From NCBI GenBank assembly GCA_032718475.1, contig JAUCBJ010008867.1:1-28444 (forward strand): a stretch of DNA of 28,444 bases. The letters run 5' to 3'. Under the pieces are notes generated by a model. The model was not told where the DNA came from. It was given only the letters and a program-made list of their open reading frames with translations, and ran no database searches. Of the stretch, positions 1-10,907 are shown piece after piece. Position 1 is the first letter of the stretch, and every line of letters begins with the position of its first letter. The translations under genes and the position numbers were made by a program. Origin of the DNA: Nemertoderma westbladi (Eukaryota > Xenacoelomorpha > Nemertodermatida > Nemertodermatidae).

Positions 1-505
1 TCTAATGTTATTTGATAGACCCTACATGAGTCAGCCTGTGTTCCTTTTATATGTGACTAAAATCAGTGAAGATTGGCAGATTAGTGTGCAGTATTGTGCA
101 GCATAGTGTATGAGTGAGTCTGTTAAAGAAGCAATTCCTAAAGAATGCGCCATATATGTGGATTATAATTAAGCCATATCGTTGCGAGTAGTTTAAGTCA
201 TAACTCTGTTTATGTAGATAAAGCGCCACGTCCTAAAGGAACTGTTAATATTACCGAAGGTGAATAATATTGTCAGAGATTATATAATACTGTCAGTCGA
301 ATAATACATTAGGCTTACATAGCAATAAAAATTAAACCGTCGAACCCAATCTCCCGGGAATATCCAGCGGGTGAATGGTCGCGCACGGATTGGTTTCGAC
401 TAGTGTAGTGAATCAAATACTTGTCATAGACTAAAAAGCAGATTTATTATCTAGAAGACATTCTAATTTGGCGGGTTAAACTGCCAAAGGTCTGAAAGCG
501 CGAAC
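1..505. other. Non-genic stretch, nothing recognised
   Basis: No open frame longer than about 60 codons and no recognisable protein or RNA is present. The DNA is AT-rich with one locally GC-richer patch at 335-400. It ends where the inverted-repeat element at 506 begins. Confidence 0.5.
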
Positions 506-1388
506 AGTACTAGATCGTGACAACAGTCGAAAACAGGCGAAAACAAGCGAAAACAGTTGGAATTTAGGGAAAACAGTCGAAAACAGTTCGATTGTTTAAA
601 AATAATCATCCATACATCCAGGTGAAAATAGATATTGAAGTTAACTAGGTGTTAAATAGATTTAAAATTTAGTGGCATTTATAATGTCGCTAACTTAAGT
701 TGACCTACCCATGTACAATAACACTGCTCATATCAGCGCCCGTACTGCCGTACCGGTACCTGTTGTAGTTACTGTGCCCGTACCGGTTGGGAAGTACCGT
801 ATTGAATTTAATATTATTGCAGAGATGCACTTTTATTGATTGTTATACAGTAGTAGTAGCTAGTACTGTAGGCCTAAGTATGAACTCCGTGTCTGTAAGA
901 ACGATACTAGGTACGTAAAATACATAGCACATAGGCCTATTTCATTTTCAGCATTAAATAATTTTGTTTGTTCTGATAATGGCGAAACCGCTGGAAGCGA
1001 AGATTCCGGAACTTCGTACTTCAACTTTTTCTTCTATCGGTGCCGGTTTACGGGTGCCGGTACAATAGACTCACTGAATACTCTACTCTGTAGGCTTACT
1101 GCCGTACTGGTCCATAATCATGCATAATAATAATAATGATGCAACGGGTAATCAGTGTTATTGTACACGGGTTATGGGTAGAACGTCATCTTAAGTTAGC
1201 GACATTATAAATGCCACTAAATTTTAAATCTATTATAACACTTAGTTAGTTAACTTCAATATATATTTTCACCTGGATGTATGGATGATTATTTTTAAAC
1301 GATCTAACTGTTTTCTACTGTTTTCCCTACATTCCAATTGTTTTCGCTTGTTTTCGCCTGTTTTCGACTGTTGTCACAATCTAGTACT
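506..1388. mobile_element. Foldback-type non-autonomous DNA element with long inverted arms
   Basis: Positions 506-726 and 1153-1388 are reverse complements of each other with a few mismatches and one 7-base indel in the inner part. The outer ends read AGTACTAGATCGTGACAAC on the left and the complement of AGTACTAGATTGTGACAAC on the right. Each arm begins with a run of short GAAAACAG-type subrepeats (about 520-590 and 1310-1372). The core of about 425 bp (727-1152) has no open frame and is rich in GTACCGG-like words. Long inverted arms and lack of coding capacity fit a non-autonomous cut-and-paste or foldback element. The superfamily is unknown. The target duplication cannot be fixed because the ends are themselves palindromic (TACTAG / CTAGTA). 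Confidence 0.85.
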
Positions 1389-2751
1389 ATCCATCTCATG
1401 ACACTAATTTCGCTACCTTTATTATGGGGTTATACGGTTTGGGAGTGGAGATTGTTAGGAATAATAAAGAGTCGACATACAGTAGGAAAAAAGTTATAGT
1501 ACTAGGGTTACTTAAAACTTAAAGTTACTTATTTTTGTATTTAGTAGAAGGGATATTTTTCATTTTCTAATTAGATTTTCAGTTTGTTTGCTATTTTTAT
1601 CTTCATTAGTGAATGAATTTATGTTGTTAAGATGAATTTTTTGGTTTACACCAATAAATTAGTGTTATAGTTAACTTTACATTTATTGCTGTAATTTATT
1701 ACTTTGGCACTCAAATATGTTAACAGCTGTATATAAAACGGGGTGTGTGTGCGTTGGTATCATATTATAATTAATTTATATTATAACATTATGTACCGGT
1801 AGGGGATACCTGGGTGGTTTGGCACGTGGGAAGGAATGGCATACATGCCTTTTAGAGGGACTTCCTGAATGTGGAGAGGGATTACTTCTTTACTCAACTT
1901 ATACAGTAGTACTATACTATTTTTGAATTTGAAAACTGTAAAAATAATTCAATGTAATGCAACTGTCATGTCGTTTCTCTGGATAACATTTTGTCCTTTT
2001 CCAATCAAACCGATAATTTGTATTATTTGCGTTTCAGTCAACCCCTTATCATAAGTGTCATCACTGGTACTTACCGTTATGGTCGTCAACTATTTGGTAG
2101 TACTACTGTATAAAGTTGACAGAATATGTATTTACTATAATCTTGTATAATTTGTATATCTATCATTCGTATTTATCAAGTTCCCCAGGTTGGGACGTTT
2201 GGCTAGGGATGTTTGGAATTTCACTGCATTGAACTTTTCTACTGCTGATAGTTACTGGAATAAATATTTGCAAATTTGGCTGTAATAATTGCATATACTG
2301 TAGAACAGGGCGTTTAAAGTAGGAAGCCATACCACATGTCTACTCTGCCTGACACTTTATCAACCGATATTTCCTGTTTCCCCTTCGTCGCCAATTGCCT
2401 TTACCTTACGTTCCATTTTTTGAACAATTTACCCCCATTTTAACCGCTAAAAAATTGCTAGCATCTTCGCTGCCAAGACTAAAATGTAGGAAGTTTTAAT
2501 TAAAAAAAGTTGCGCTAGAATTTATTTAATTTTCCAAACCATATAAAATTAGTTCAGAGAATAGCAAATAGCCTAAATTATTACAATAAGCAAAATTAAC
2601 ATTTACAGTTGATTATGCAAGTAAAATTATTTGTTAGTTTTGCACTTACAAGTAGTAACCATAGTAACACAACATACAGTATGCAAACAGACTCAGATTA
2701 TTAGTTGCGCACCGCCATTATTACAACAACAACATTCTGCTACAGTAATAG
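1389..2751. other. Non-genic AT-rich stretch
   Basis: No supported gene lies here. The only structure found is one copy (1873-2014) of a dispersed repeat of about 140 bp, listed separately. The longest open frame, 61 codons at 1869-2054, lies inside that repeat and is taken as chance. Confidence 0.5.
1873..2014 (+). repeat. Dispersed repeat, copy 1 of 2
   Basis: This segment matches 2870-2999 in the same orientation. Shared blocks include TTTGAATTTGAAAA, ATTCAATGTAATGCAACTGT, TTCTCTGGATAACATTTTGT and CCAATCAAACCGAT. The second copy lies inside the inverted-end element at 2752-3829, so this copy may be a remnant of a related element without recognisable ends. Confidence 0.75.
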
Positions 2752-3829
2752 GGTTGTTGCCCGAAAAAAATTGTTGAGCTAGAAACAATTTAATTAGGGG
2801 TAACGAGGTTCCCTGAATCAAATGGTAGCGTGTGTATTTTGTAAACACGAGGAATGGTCGAAGTGGCGGGAGTGGGATTAACTTTTTTACTAAACTTACA
2901 GTATAATACTACTGTATATTTGAATTTGAAAATTATTCAATGTAATGCAACTGTCGCTTCTCTGGATAACATTTTGTATTTTTTCCAATCAAACCGATTG
3001 GAAAGCGCGGGAAGTCAATTTTGATAATCGGCCGTGACTGGCTGCTACAGATTTTATGTCACTACAACGTAGGCCCACTTTGATAATTTCTTATATTGGT
3101 TTCTATGGATAGTGATTTTCGAACCTTTTAAATACACATCAGATCTCAATCAGTGCATCCATTATGCGTGAATTATTTCAATTGAATGTGGATTGTCTTG
3201 TGCGTCATTGGACACTATAATTAATGAAATTCATGATAAGGAACATTGATAAAATGGCAAGCTGTATTGAGCACAGTAAGGCTCTTCAGATTAGATTTAA
3301 AATAACACTAAACTTCCAATACCTGTCAGGGTCAGAGTATATACTGTACACTGTACTACAATAATTGGCAGTAGGCTACTTGAATAATAAAAATGTGTAC
3401 CGATCACCGGTAAAACCAACTTAATGAAGTAACCTACAAAATAGGATACTGCAAGAGTGCTTGCATAGCGATCAGGCAATCTGCCGAATTTGCAAATGTG
3501 AACAGCACTTTATCAATATTCATCTTCATTATTTGAATAAATTGTTGTCTCAAAAAAAGCGCAAGACTCTCTACTTTCAATTGATATAAGCCACGTGTGA
3601 AATGATTGAGATTTAATGTGTATTTGAATGGATCGAAAATCATCCTCCATACAGTAGAAAACAATATAAGAAATTATCAGAACACTTAGTAGGGCCTAGT
3701 GACGTAACATCTGGTCCCCGCGGTTACTCCGTGTTCTCACAAAAAAAACACTACCTGCCACTCGATTCAGGACACCTTATTACCCCTTATTCAATTGTTT
3801 CTAGCCCAACAATTTTTCGCGCAACAACC
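2752..3829. mobile_element. Inverted-end non-autonomous DNA element, about 1.08 kb
   Basis: The left end (2752-2855) and right end (3729-3829) are diverged inverted repeats. Both begin GGTTGTTGC, then GCTAGAAACAATT and AGGGGTAA, then CCTGAATC, and both finish inward with an ACACG.GGA block. No transposase-like frame lies between them; open frames at 3297-3664 on the minus strand resemble no protein I know. A clear target-site duplication is not visible, so the superfamily is unassigned. Confidence 0.75.
2870..2999 (+). repeat. Dispersed repeat, copy 2 of 2
   Basis: This is the partner of 1873-2014, sharing several exact blocks of 14-20 bases with small indels between them. It lies just inside the left inverted end of the 2752-3829 element. 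Confidence 0.75.
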
Positions 3830-3897
3830 ATATTGTTAATTTATAAAAACTATATAATTCATGAAGTGAATAAATTTCTTCAATCAGTTCAATGATA

Positions 3898-3979
3898 CAA
3901 AGGACATTGATTTGATATTTGTTTCCCATGCGTTAAGCGTTACAAAACGCCTTGGGAAACCATTTTGTGATGTCCTTTG
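3898..3979. repeat. Nested hairpin, about 82 nt
   Basis: The outer stem pairs 3898-3907 (CAAAGGACAT) with 3970-3979 (ATGTCCTTTG). The inner stem pairs 3921-3928 (GTTTCCCA) with 3953-3960 (TGGGAAAC) and 3930-3934 (GCGTT) with 3946-3950 (AACGC). An internal loop separates the two stems. It could be a small MITE remnant or a folded RNA. Nothing shows transcription. Confidence 0.6.
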
Positions 3980-4050
3980 AATTCACACTCAATCAATAAT
4001 TATAATTATCGGTGAGGAAGAATGTATAGGTCTAGTAAATTCTCACATCC

Positions 4051-4110
4051 CGATATGGCAACATAATAACCGATATGGCAACATAACAACTGATATGGCA
4101 CTCATAATGA
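4051..4110 (+). repeat. Short tandem repeat, 3 units of 20 bp
   Basis: Three consecutive 20-base units start at 4051, 4071 and 4091 with the core GATATGGCAACATAA. The third unit is the most diverged. Confidence 0.85.
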
Positions 4111-4288
4111 CAACCAAATACTGTAATAACATATACATACAGTACACACAGAGACACATTGTATAGACATCGGTGAGGATGTTTGATGTTTTTTGTACAT
4201 GGCCGCCATAATACTACCAACAACGGTAGGCCTACCAATTTTCAGAGCAACCAAATTATATATCATGGAAACTGTAATATAAATAATA

Positions 4289-4294
4289 TTTATT
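4289..4294 (-). terminator. Candidate polyadenylation signal of the tetraspanin gene
   Basis: AATAAA on the minus strand (TTTATT on the plus strand), about 280 bases past the tetraspanin stop codon. It is the first exact hexamer I found downstream on that strand. AT-rich DNA makes chance matches common. Confidence 0.4.
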
Positions 4295-4570
4295 AATTTT
4301 AAAATGCACGCGTTAGGACCCTAATAATAATTAGCAAATAATTCAAAACACCACTACCACAGTTTCTATATGCGCAAAACTATTGGAGAGGCTTTTGAAG
4401 ATTTCCTTGTTGCCTTAATAAAGGGCTAAAGTTGAAATGAATTGATCAGAATATCCTATTAACTAAAAGTATTGCAAAACTTTCTGAAACAAATATCCCT
4501 TCAGAATTTCATTAAGTTTTTCTGTTTTGGAATCCAACTAATAATATAAATCTATACAGACATTTAGAAG

Positions 4571-5365
4571 CTACACCATGGTACGATCTTGGTTGAGTTG
4601 TCGAATCAACAATACAGCCAGAATAATTCCCAATATTTCAATGACTAACACAACAGCAGCTATAGCAGATAGAGGGATTAGATTTTTCTTGATGAGGTCG
4701 CTGATTGCGGTTCCACAACCAGGCACCTCCATTCCAAGCTTCGGATTATCCCAGAACGCGGGAGAAGCCTTCCTGCAATCCTGGTATTGTTTCTCAGTGT
4801 ACGGGGTTTTCTTAGTGCCAATGCAACAGGAATAAGGAAGTTTCGTGCCGTTACGAAAACCTGCCTCATCCTTCTCAATTGGGGAATCTAGGTAATCTTT
4901 CTCGCTGTTACCTCCACAGCAATTCAGCTGTGATTGGATCGTAAAGACCCCTTCGATGGCGATTTCTTCTTGCTTACTCGGTTTCATGTGGATCACCTGG
5001 TTGTAACTTTTGCTAAAGATAGTGACTAGGTCGTCCTTCTTAACAACGGCGAGAATAGCACCGATAATCTCTAAGATGATTAGTACCAGGAGAAGGAAGG
5101 CGAACAAATAGAGGAAGCATTTAATTTCTTTAATGGCACCGCAACAACCCAGGAAACCAATAACGAAAGATGACGCCCCAACTATTATGAGAAGAATTGC
5201 AGCAGCTCTAAAGGTTGACACGTCCATGTGAGATTCAACGAGGACGCTTTTTAGATCAACCAGAGCTAGGATACCGATGATCAGAAGAACCAGACCGAAT
5301 ATCCAAAATATGAGGTTGAAGCCGAAGAGAAGGTACCTTATGCATTTAAACTCACAGATATTCAT
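4571..5365 (-). CDS. Tetraspanin (CD9/CD63/CD151-type), single exon
   Basis: This encodes a 264-residue four-pass membrane protein. Predicted membrane segments are at about 11-36, 55-75, 83-107 and 229-254. Between segments 3 and 4 is a large extracellular loop (about 108-228) with the signature CCG at 149-151, PYSC at 177-180, and further cysteines at 181, 197 and 217. That makes six loop cysteines, the usual three-disulfide pattern. N172-G-T is a possible N-glycosylation site. Cysteines at 4, 8, 74, 75 and 83 lie near the inner membrane face, where tetraspanins are usually palmitoylated. Length and topology are normal for the family, whose members organise membrane microdomains with integrins and other partners. 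The start is the only early ATG and gives the typical short cytoplasmic N-terminus ending in C-I-R-Y. Animal tetraspanin genes usually have introns, so the uninterrupted frame suggests a retrocopy or a lineage that lost introns. The subfamily is not resolved. Confidence 0.93.
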   Translation of the reverse strand: MNICEFKCIRYLLFGFNLIFWIFGLVLLIIGILALVDLKSVLVESHMDVSTFRAAAILLIIVGASSFVIGFLGCCGAIKEIKCFLYLFAFLLLVLIILEIIGAILAVVKKDDLVTIFSKSYNQVIHMKPSKQEEIAIEGVFTIQSQLNCCGGNSEKDYLDSPIEKDEAGFRNGTKLPYSCCIGTKKTPYTEKQYQDCRKASPAFWDNPKLGMEVPGCGTAISDLIKKNLIPLSAIAAVVLVIEILGIILAVLLIRQLNQDRTMV

Positions 5366-6174
5366 TATTCTTTCTTTCTGTTTCTTTATAAATCAACTTC
5401 AATGCTAATGGGCTATCACTAATGATGAGATTGGATTTGCCAATTTATATTATGAAAGTATTTCAAAGAGTTTATAAAATAATTATATCCTAGGTAATTA
5501 TATTATTAATATTATAGATAGACCTGATACTGACTTTTATGGGAATGCAAAAAAATGTCCTATTGTTATAAACAGTTCAGTTCTAATTATTTTATATTAG
5601 ATATACTTTCTAACGTGTTCGTTCATGTTCACCTCTAGAGGGACACTGTAAAAGTTATATGTAGGTAGATTAACTACGGCTACAGCCTTGTTAGTAAGTA
5701 CCGGTATGCCAGTGGGCACACGGATGAATATAATAAGGTACTACGTTGCTGTTAAGAAGCATATATAACAATAAACAATGCTCATTAAATATATCAAGCC
5801 ATCTGTTGTGTAAACCTTCCAAATACGCGCTCCCATGGTTTCATCTACTCTCTGGGACTCTTGTGGTTTGTATAAAGGGCCCACCAGGTGGTTTTAGAAT
5901 AATTATTTTATTTATTATTAATATATGAATAGCGCCACACATAGGCGAACTATAATAGCATCTGAGATAAGGTTTAGTTTGATGTTGATTTAGTTGTTCT
6001 CATTAACTTGTTTGTTATTCCATTCCTAGATTTCACCCAGCAGGCTGTATGATTGTGCATCGGTCGTACAGTACATGGTACATGAGTGGGGTCTTTGTCA
6101 GCTATATGCCAATTCTACTATTATAAATCGGCCTGCTGTATTGAAGCTCCTCATTGAGATTGCTAAGTCGGTTG
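5366..6174. other. Non-genic stretch upstream of the tetraspanin gene
   Basis: This should hold the tetraspanin promoter and 5' untranslated region, read on the minus strand. A TTTATAAA-like word lies about 25 bases before the start codon, but AT-rich DNA makes it weak evidence. No convincing splice acceptor with a pyrimidine tract precedes the ATG. No other gene was recognised. Confidence 0.45.
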
Positions 6175-6429
6175 GAGACAAGGGGAAAACTGGACGCAAA
6201 TCACATCTCGACGAATTAATATCCCACCTTAATGTTAAATTATCAATTTTGAGAAAGGAGCAGTTTACAGTGGCACGGCACATGATTCTACCCAAAACAA
6301 TAAACGACACTCAGTAAAACATGTTACGGTTTTATTTTTGGAGTAATCAGCTGGTATTTGTGACAACCTTCCCCTGGAGAGGGATGAATTTTGATCGCGT
6401 CGAAAATTACCCCCCCCCCCCCCCTATCC
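6175..6429 (+). mobile_element. MITE with G-run inverted ends, copy A
   Basis: This is the same family as 23819-24085 (opposite strand) and 14748-14859 (left half). It begins GAGACAAGGGG, followed by ACTGGACGCAAAT, then GAATTAATATCCC, TTAATGTTAAAT and AAAGGAGCAG..TACAGTGGCACG. It ends with CCCTGGAGAGGGAT followed by a run of 14 C and TATCC. The ends are inverted: the left has a G run before the GGACGC word, and the right has the complement of GGATA followed by a G run. Its left G run is interrupted (AAGGGGAAAA), so it is probably the oldest copy. No flanking target duplication was seen. A chance open frame at 6075-6317 runs into it. Confidence 0.8.
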
Positions 6430-6915
6430 GTTCAGAAAAACAAAAAACTTACTTGCGCTGTCAACATGAAGTCCACAATCGGCATGCTTCATTGCACCTT
6501 GTATTAATTAACCCAGCTATGTCGACTTATCGCAAAAATTCCAAAGCTACAACTCCCTATCCCCCATGAGATTATGCAAACTTCAAGACCAGTGCTGTGT
6601 CCTTTTAAGAAGCTTTTTCAATAAAGTCGTATGGGGCTGTCCATCATGATTATTTTCTCAATGGGGCTGCGAAAACACAAGTTTACAAGTACTATGCACA
6701 GCCTGGTCCTCAAGGTGATTTATTGTCTTCACAAAGTAGGCCTACTGTATTTTACAACATCACCTGTATCGTAACCAACAATAGATGCGAAGATATTGAT
6801 GTGAAAGCAATATCCTGCATATAGTGGAGGCATACCAATATACAATATACTGTTGGTGCAGTAAGTATAATGCATACTGTATTCTGTCGCAGTGTCCGAG
6901 TGGATATAGAGCCTG
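6430..6915. other. Non-genic stretch between MITE A and the minisatellite
   Basis: No gene, RNA or repeat could be supported. Base composition changes sharply at about 6900, where the GC-rich array begins. Confidence 0.45.
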
Positions 6916-9900
6916 ACATCCTGGGTACCATGGACCCCGCCCTCTCCGACAGCCTCCATCCTGGTACCATGGACCCCGCCCTCCACCCTGGGTACCATGG
7001 ACCACGGCCTCCATGCTGAGTACCATGGACCCCGCCCTTTCCGACAGCCTCCACCCTGGGTACCATGGACCCCGCCCTTTCCGACAGCCTCCACCCTGGG
7101 TACCATGGACCCCGCCCTCTCCGAGGGCCTCCACCCTGGGTACCATTGATCCCGGCCTCCATCCTGGGTAACATGGACCCCTCCCTCTCCGACGGCCTCC
7201 ACCCTGGGTACCATTGATCCCGGCCTCCATCCTGGGTACCATGGACCCCGCCCTCCATCCTGGGTATCAGGGACCCCGGCCTCCATCCTGGGTACCATGG
7301 ACCCCGCCCTCCACCCTGGGTATTAGGGACCCCGGCCTCCATGCTGGGTGCCATGGACCCCGCCCTCTCCGACAGCCTCCACCCTGGGTACCAATGGACT
7401 CCGCCCTCTCCGACGGCCTCCACCCTGGGTTCCTTGGACCCCGCTCTCTCTGATGGCCTCCACCCTGGGTTCCATGGACCCCGCCCTCTCCGATGGACTC
7501 CACCCTGGGTTCATTGGACCCCGCCCTCTCCGACGGCCTCCACCCTGGGTACCATGGACCCCGCCCTCTCCGACGGCCTCCACCCTGTGTTCCTTGGACC
7601 CCGCCCTCTCCGACGGCCTCCACCCTGGGAACCAATGGACCCCGCCCTCTCCGATGGCCACCACCCTGGGTTCCTTGGACCCCGCCCCCTCCGATGGCCT
7701 CCATCCTGGGTACCATGGACCCTGCCCTCTCTGACGGCCTCCACCCTGAGTAACATGGACCTCGACCTCTCCGACGGCTTCCAACCTAGGTACCATGGAC
7801 TCCACCCTCTCCGACGGCCTCCACCCTGGGTTCCTTGAATCCCACTCTCTCTGATGGCTTCCATCCTGGGTTCCTTGGACCCCGCCCTCTCCGACGGCAT
7901 CCATCCTGCGTATCATGGACCTCGCCCTCTCCGACAGCCTCTATCCTGGGTACCATGGACCCCGCCCTCTCCGACGGCTTCCACCCTGGGTACCATGCAA
8001 CCCGCCTTCTCCGATGGCCTCCATCCTGGGTACCATTGACCCCGCCCTCTCCGACGACCTCTATCCTGGGTACCATGGACCCCACCCCTCTGATGGCCTC
8101 CACCCTGGGTTCCATGCACCCCACCTTATCCGAAGGCCTACATCCTGGGTACCATTGACACCACCCTCTCCGACAGCCTCTATCCTGGGTACCATGGACC
8201 CCACCCTCTCCGACGGCCTCCACCCTGGTTTCCATGCACCCCACCCTCTCCGACGGCCTCCACCCTGGGTTCCTTGGACCCCGCCCTCTCCGACGGCCTC
8301 CACACTGGGTTCCATGGACCCCGCCCTCTCCGACTGCCTCCACTCTGGGTACCATTGACCCTTCCCTCTCCAACAGCTTCCACCCTGGGTACCATGGACC
8401 CCGCCCTCTCCGACGGCCTCCACACCGGGTTCCTTGGACCCCGCCCTCTCTGACAGCCTTCACCCTGGGTACCATGAACCACGCCCTCTCCGACAGCCTC
8501 CACCCTGGGTACCATGGACCCCGCCCTCTCCGACGGCCTCCACCCTGGGTTCCTTGGACCCCGCCCTCTCTGACGGCCTCCTCCCTGGGTATCAATGGAC
8601 CCCGCCCTCTCCAACGGCCTCCACCCTGGGTACCATGGCCCCTGCTATCGCCGACGGCCTCCACACTGGGTTCCTTGGACCCTGCCCTCTCTGACAGCCT
8701 CCACGCTGGGTACCATGGACCACGCCCTCTCCGACGGCCTCCACACTGGGTTCCATGAACCCTGCCCTCTCCGACTGCCTCCACTCTGGGTACCATTGAC
8801 CCTTCCCTCTCCAACAGCTTCCACCCTGGGTACCATGGACCCCGCCCTCTCCGACAGCCTCCACCCTGGGTTCCTTGGACTCCGCCCTCTCCGGCGGCCT
8901 CTATCCTGGGCACCATGAACCCCACCCTCTCTGACGGCCTCCACCCTGGGTTGCATGCACCCCACCCTCTCTGACGGACTCCATCCAGGGTACCATGGAC
9001 CCCGCCCTCTCCGACAGTCTCCACCATGGGTGTCATGGACACCGCCCTCCATCATGAGTACCATGGACCCTGCTCTCTCCGACGGCCTCCATCCTGGGTA
9101 CCAATAGACCCCGCACTTTCCGACGGCTTTCATCCTGGGAACCATGAACCCCGTCCTCTCCGACGGCCTCCACCCTGGGTGCCATGGACACCGCCCTCCA
9201 TCCTGAGTACCATGGACCCCGCCCTTTCCGACGGCTTTCATCCTGGGAACCATGAACCCCGTCCTCTCTGACGGCCTCCATCCTGGGTACCATTGACTCC
9301 ACCCTCTCTGACGGCCCCTATCCTGGGTACCATGGACCCCGCCCTCTCCGACGGCCTCCACACTGGGTTCCTTGGACCCCGCCCTCTCTGACGGCCTTCA
9401 CCCTGGGTACCATGAACCACGCCCTCTCCGACGGCCTCCACCCTGGGTTCCTTGGACCCCACCCTCTCTGACGGCCTCCACCCTGGGTGCCATGGACCCC
9501 GCCCTCTCCGACGGCCTCCACCCTGGGTTCCTTGGACCCCGCCCTCTCTGACGGCCTCCACCCTGGGTATCAATGGACCCCGCCCTCTCCAACGGCCTCC
9601 ACCCTGGGTACCATGGCCCCTGCTATCTCCGACGGCCTCCACACTGGGTTCCTTGGACCCCGCCCTCTCTGACGGCCTCCACGCTGGGTACCATTGACCC
9701 TTCCCTCTCCAACAGCTTCCACCCTGGGTACCATGGACCCCGCCCTCTCCGACAGCCTCCACCCTGGGTTCCTTGGACTCCGCCCTCTCCGGCGGCCTCT
9801 ATCCTGGGCACCATGAACCCCACCCTCTCTGACGGCCTCCACCCTGGGTTGCATGCACCCCACCCTCTCTGACGTACTCCATCCAGGGTACCATGGACCC

Positions 9901-10342
9901 CGCCCTCTCTGACAGTCTCCACCATGGGTGTCATGGACACCGCCTTCCATCCTCAGTACCATGGACCCTGCTCTCTCCGACGGCCTCCATCCTGGGTACC
10001 AATAGACCCCGCACTTTCCGACGGCTTTCATCCTGGGAACCATGAACCCCGTCCTCTCCGACGGCCTCCACCCTGGGTGCCATGGACACCGCCCTCCATC
10101 CTGAGTACCATGGACCCTGCTCTCTCCGACGGCCTCCATCCTGGGTACCAATAGACCCCGCCCTTTCCGACGGCTTTCATCCTGGGAACCATGAACCCCG
10201 TCCTCTCTGACGGCCTCCATCCTGGGTACCATTGACTCCACCCTCTCCGACGGCCTCTATCCTGGGTATCATGGACCCCGCCCTCTCCGACGGCCTCCAC
10301 CATGGGTACCATGGACCCCGCCCTCTCAAATGGCCTCCATGG
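6916..10342. repeat. 3.4-kb GC-rich minisatellite, 40-bp unit
   Basis: The consensus 40-bp unit is TACCATGGACCCCGCCCTCT followed by CCGACGGCCTCCACCCTGGG, repeated head to tail roughly 85-90 times. A minority of 28-bp units lack a 12-bp stretch around CTCTCCGACGGC (for example near 6960-7010, 7150-7330, 9040-9060 and 9190-9215). Common variants replace TACCATGG with TTCCTTGG, TACCATTG or TACCAATGG. Higher-order duplication is visible: blocks starting at 8801 and 9031 recur at 9699 and 9929, exactly 898 bp later in both cases. The unit length is not a multiple of three and few units contain stop codons. Long frames therefore stay open in several frames (up to 418 codons on the minus strand); these are treated as non-coding. 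The plus strand is C-rich and the minus strand G-rich. Confidence 0.97.
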
Positions 10343-10344
10343 AA

Positions 10345-10390
10345 GGGGGGGGGGGGGTGTGGGGGGGGGGGTGTGGGGGGGTGCGGGCTG
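10345..10390 (+). repeat. G-rich simple repeat at the minisatellite edge
   Basis: Runs of G interrupted by TGT words directly follow the last minisatellite unit. This is a potential G-quadruplex former and a likely site of sequencing-length error. Confidence 0.85.
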
Positions 10391-10907
10391 GGAGTTTACC
10401 CATAGAATACTAAATATAGATATTTGGAGTTCCATGGTGAACCTGAATTAAGATGTAAATTAATGTGGTGAATGTGAAACACAAACCACCACAGTCAAAG
10501 AGAAAGCTCTCGCTCTTAGCTTTTACCTCTAAGACATTGAAGGCGCCACACTAACTCACAATCGTGAACACTCCATAGCTATCTAACAATATCTTTACTC
10601 CTCCACTAGAAGCCAGGTTCCAATTGTACCGCGGGGTTTGAGCAAACAGAAGAGTCAATGGCGCAAAAAGTGACCACAACCACAAACGATGTGTTTAGTG
10701 GGTTTAAAACTAATTTTATTTAAATTCAAATAAAACATTTCAGGGAAAGGATAGTTTGAAGTGGAGATCTTTTCACTTACGGTCTATGTGCACACTAATG
10801 TGGAAAGTTTCTGTTTTAGGATGACAACAGTGTTAAATTTCTACAGCCTTTAGTCGAAAACTTACAGCGGTTAGTCGAGTGTTTACAGCCAGACGCCAAA
10901 CACTATT
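10391..10907. other. Non-genic stretch
   Basis: No open frame or recognisable repeat is present. It ends with the TATT at 10904-10907 that flanks the following element. Confidence 0.45.

Noticed and set aside
335-400. tRNA-like B-box word (GGGTTCGAC) on the minus strand
   Set aside because: There is no matching box A at the right distance and no cloverleaf pairing was found.
4578-4878. Open frames opposite or shifted to the tetraspanin
   Set aside because: They are shadows of the well-supported tetraspanin frame.
6075-6317. 80-codon open frame on the plus strand
   Set aside because: Its second half is the MITE copy A sequence. The similar text at 14768-14830 also comes from the MITE, not from a shared protein.
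6916-10342. Regular repeats that could suggest a CRISPR array
   Set aside because: There are no unique spacers between units, the repeats are head to tail and variable, and the window is eukaryotic.
6729-10435. Many long open frames (up to 418 codons) on both strands across the minisatellite
   Set aside because: They are produced by a 40-bp unit that lacks stops in all frames. They overlap each other on both strands, have no splice or start context and change frame with every unit.
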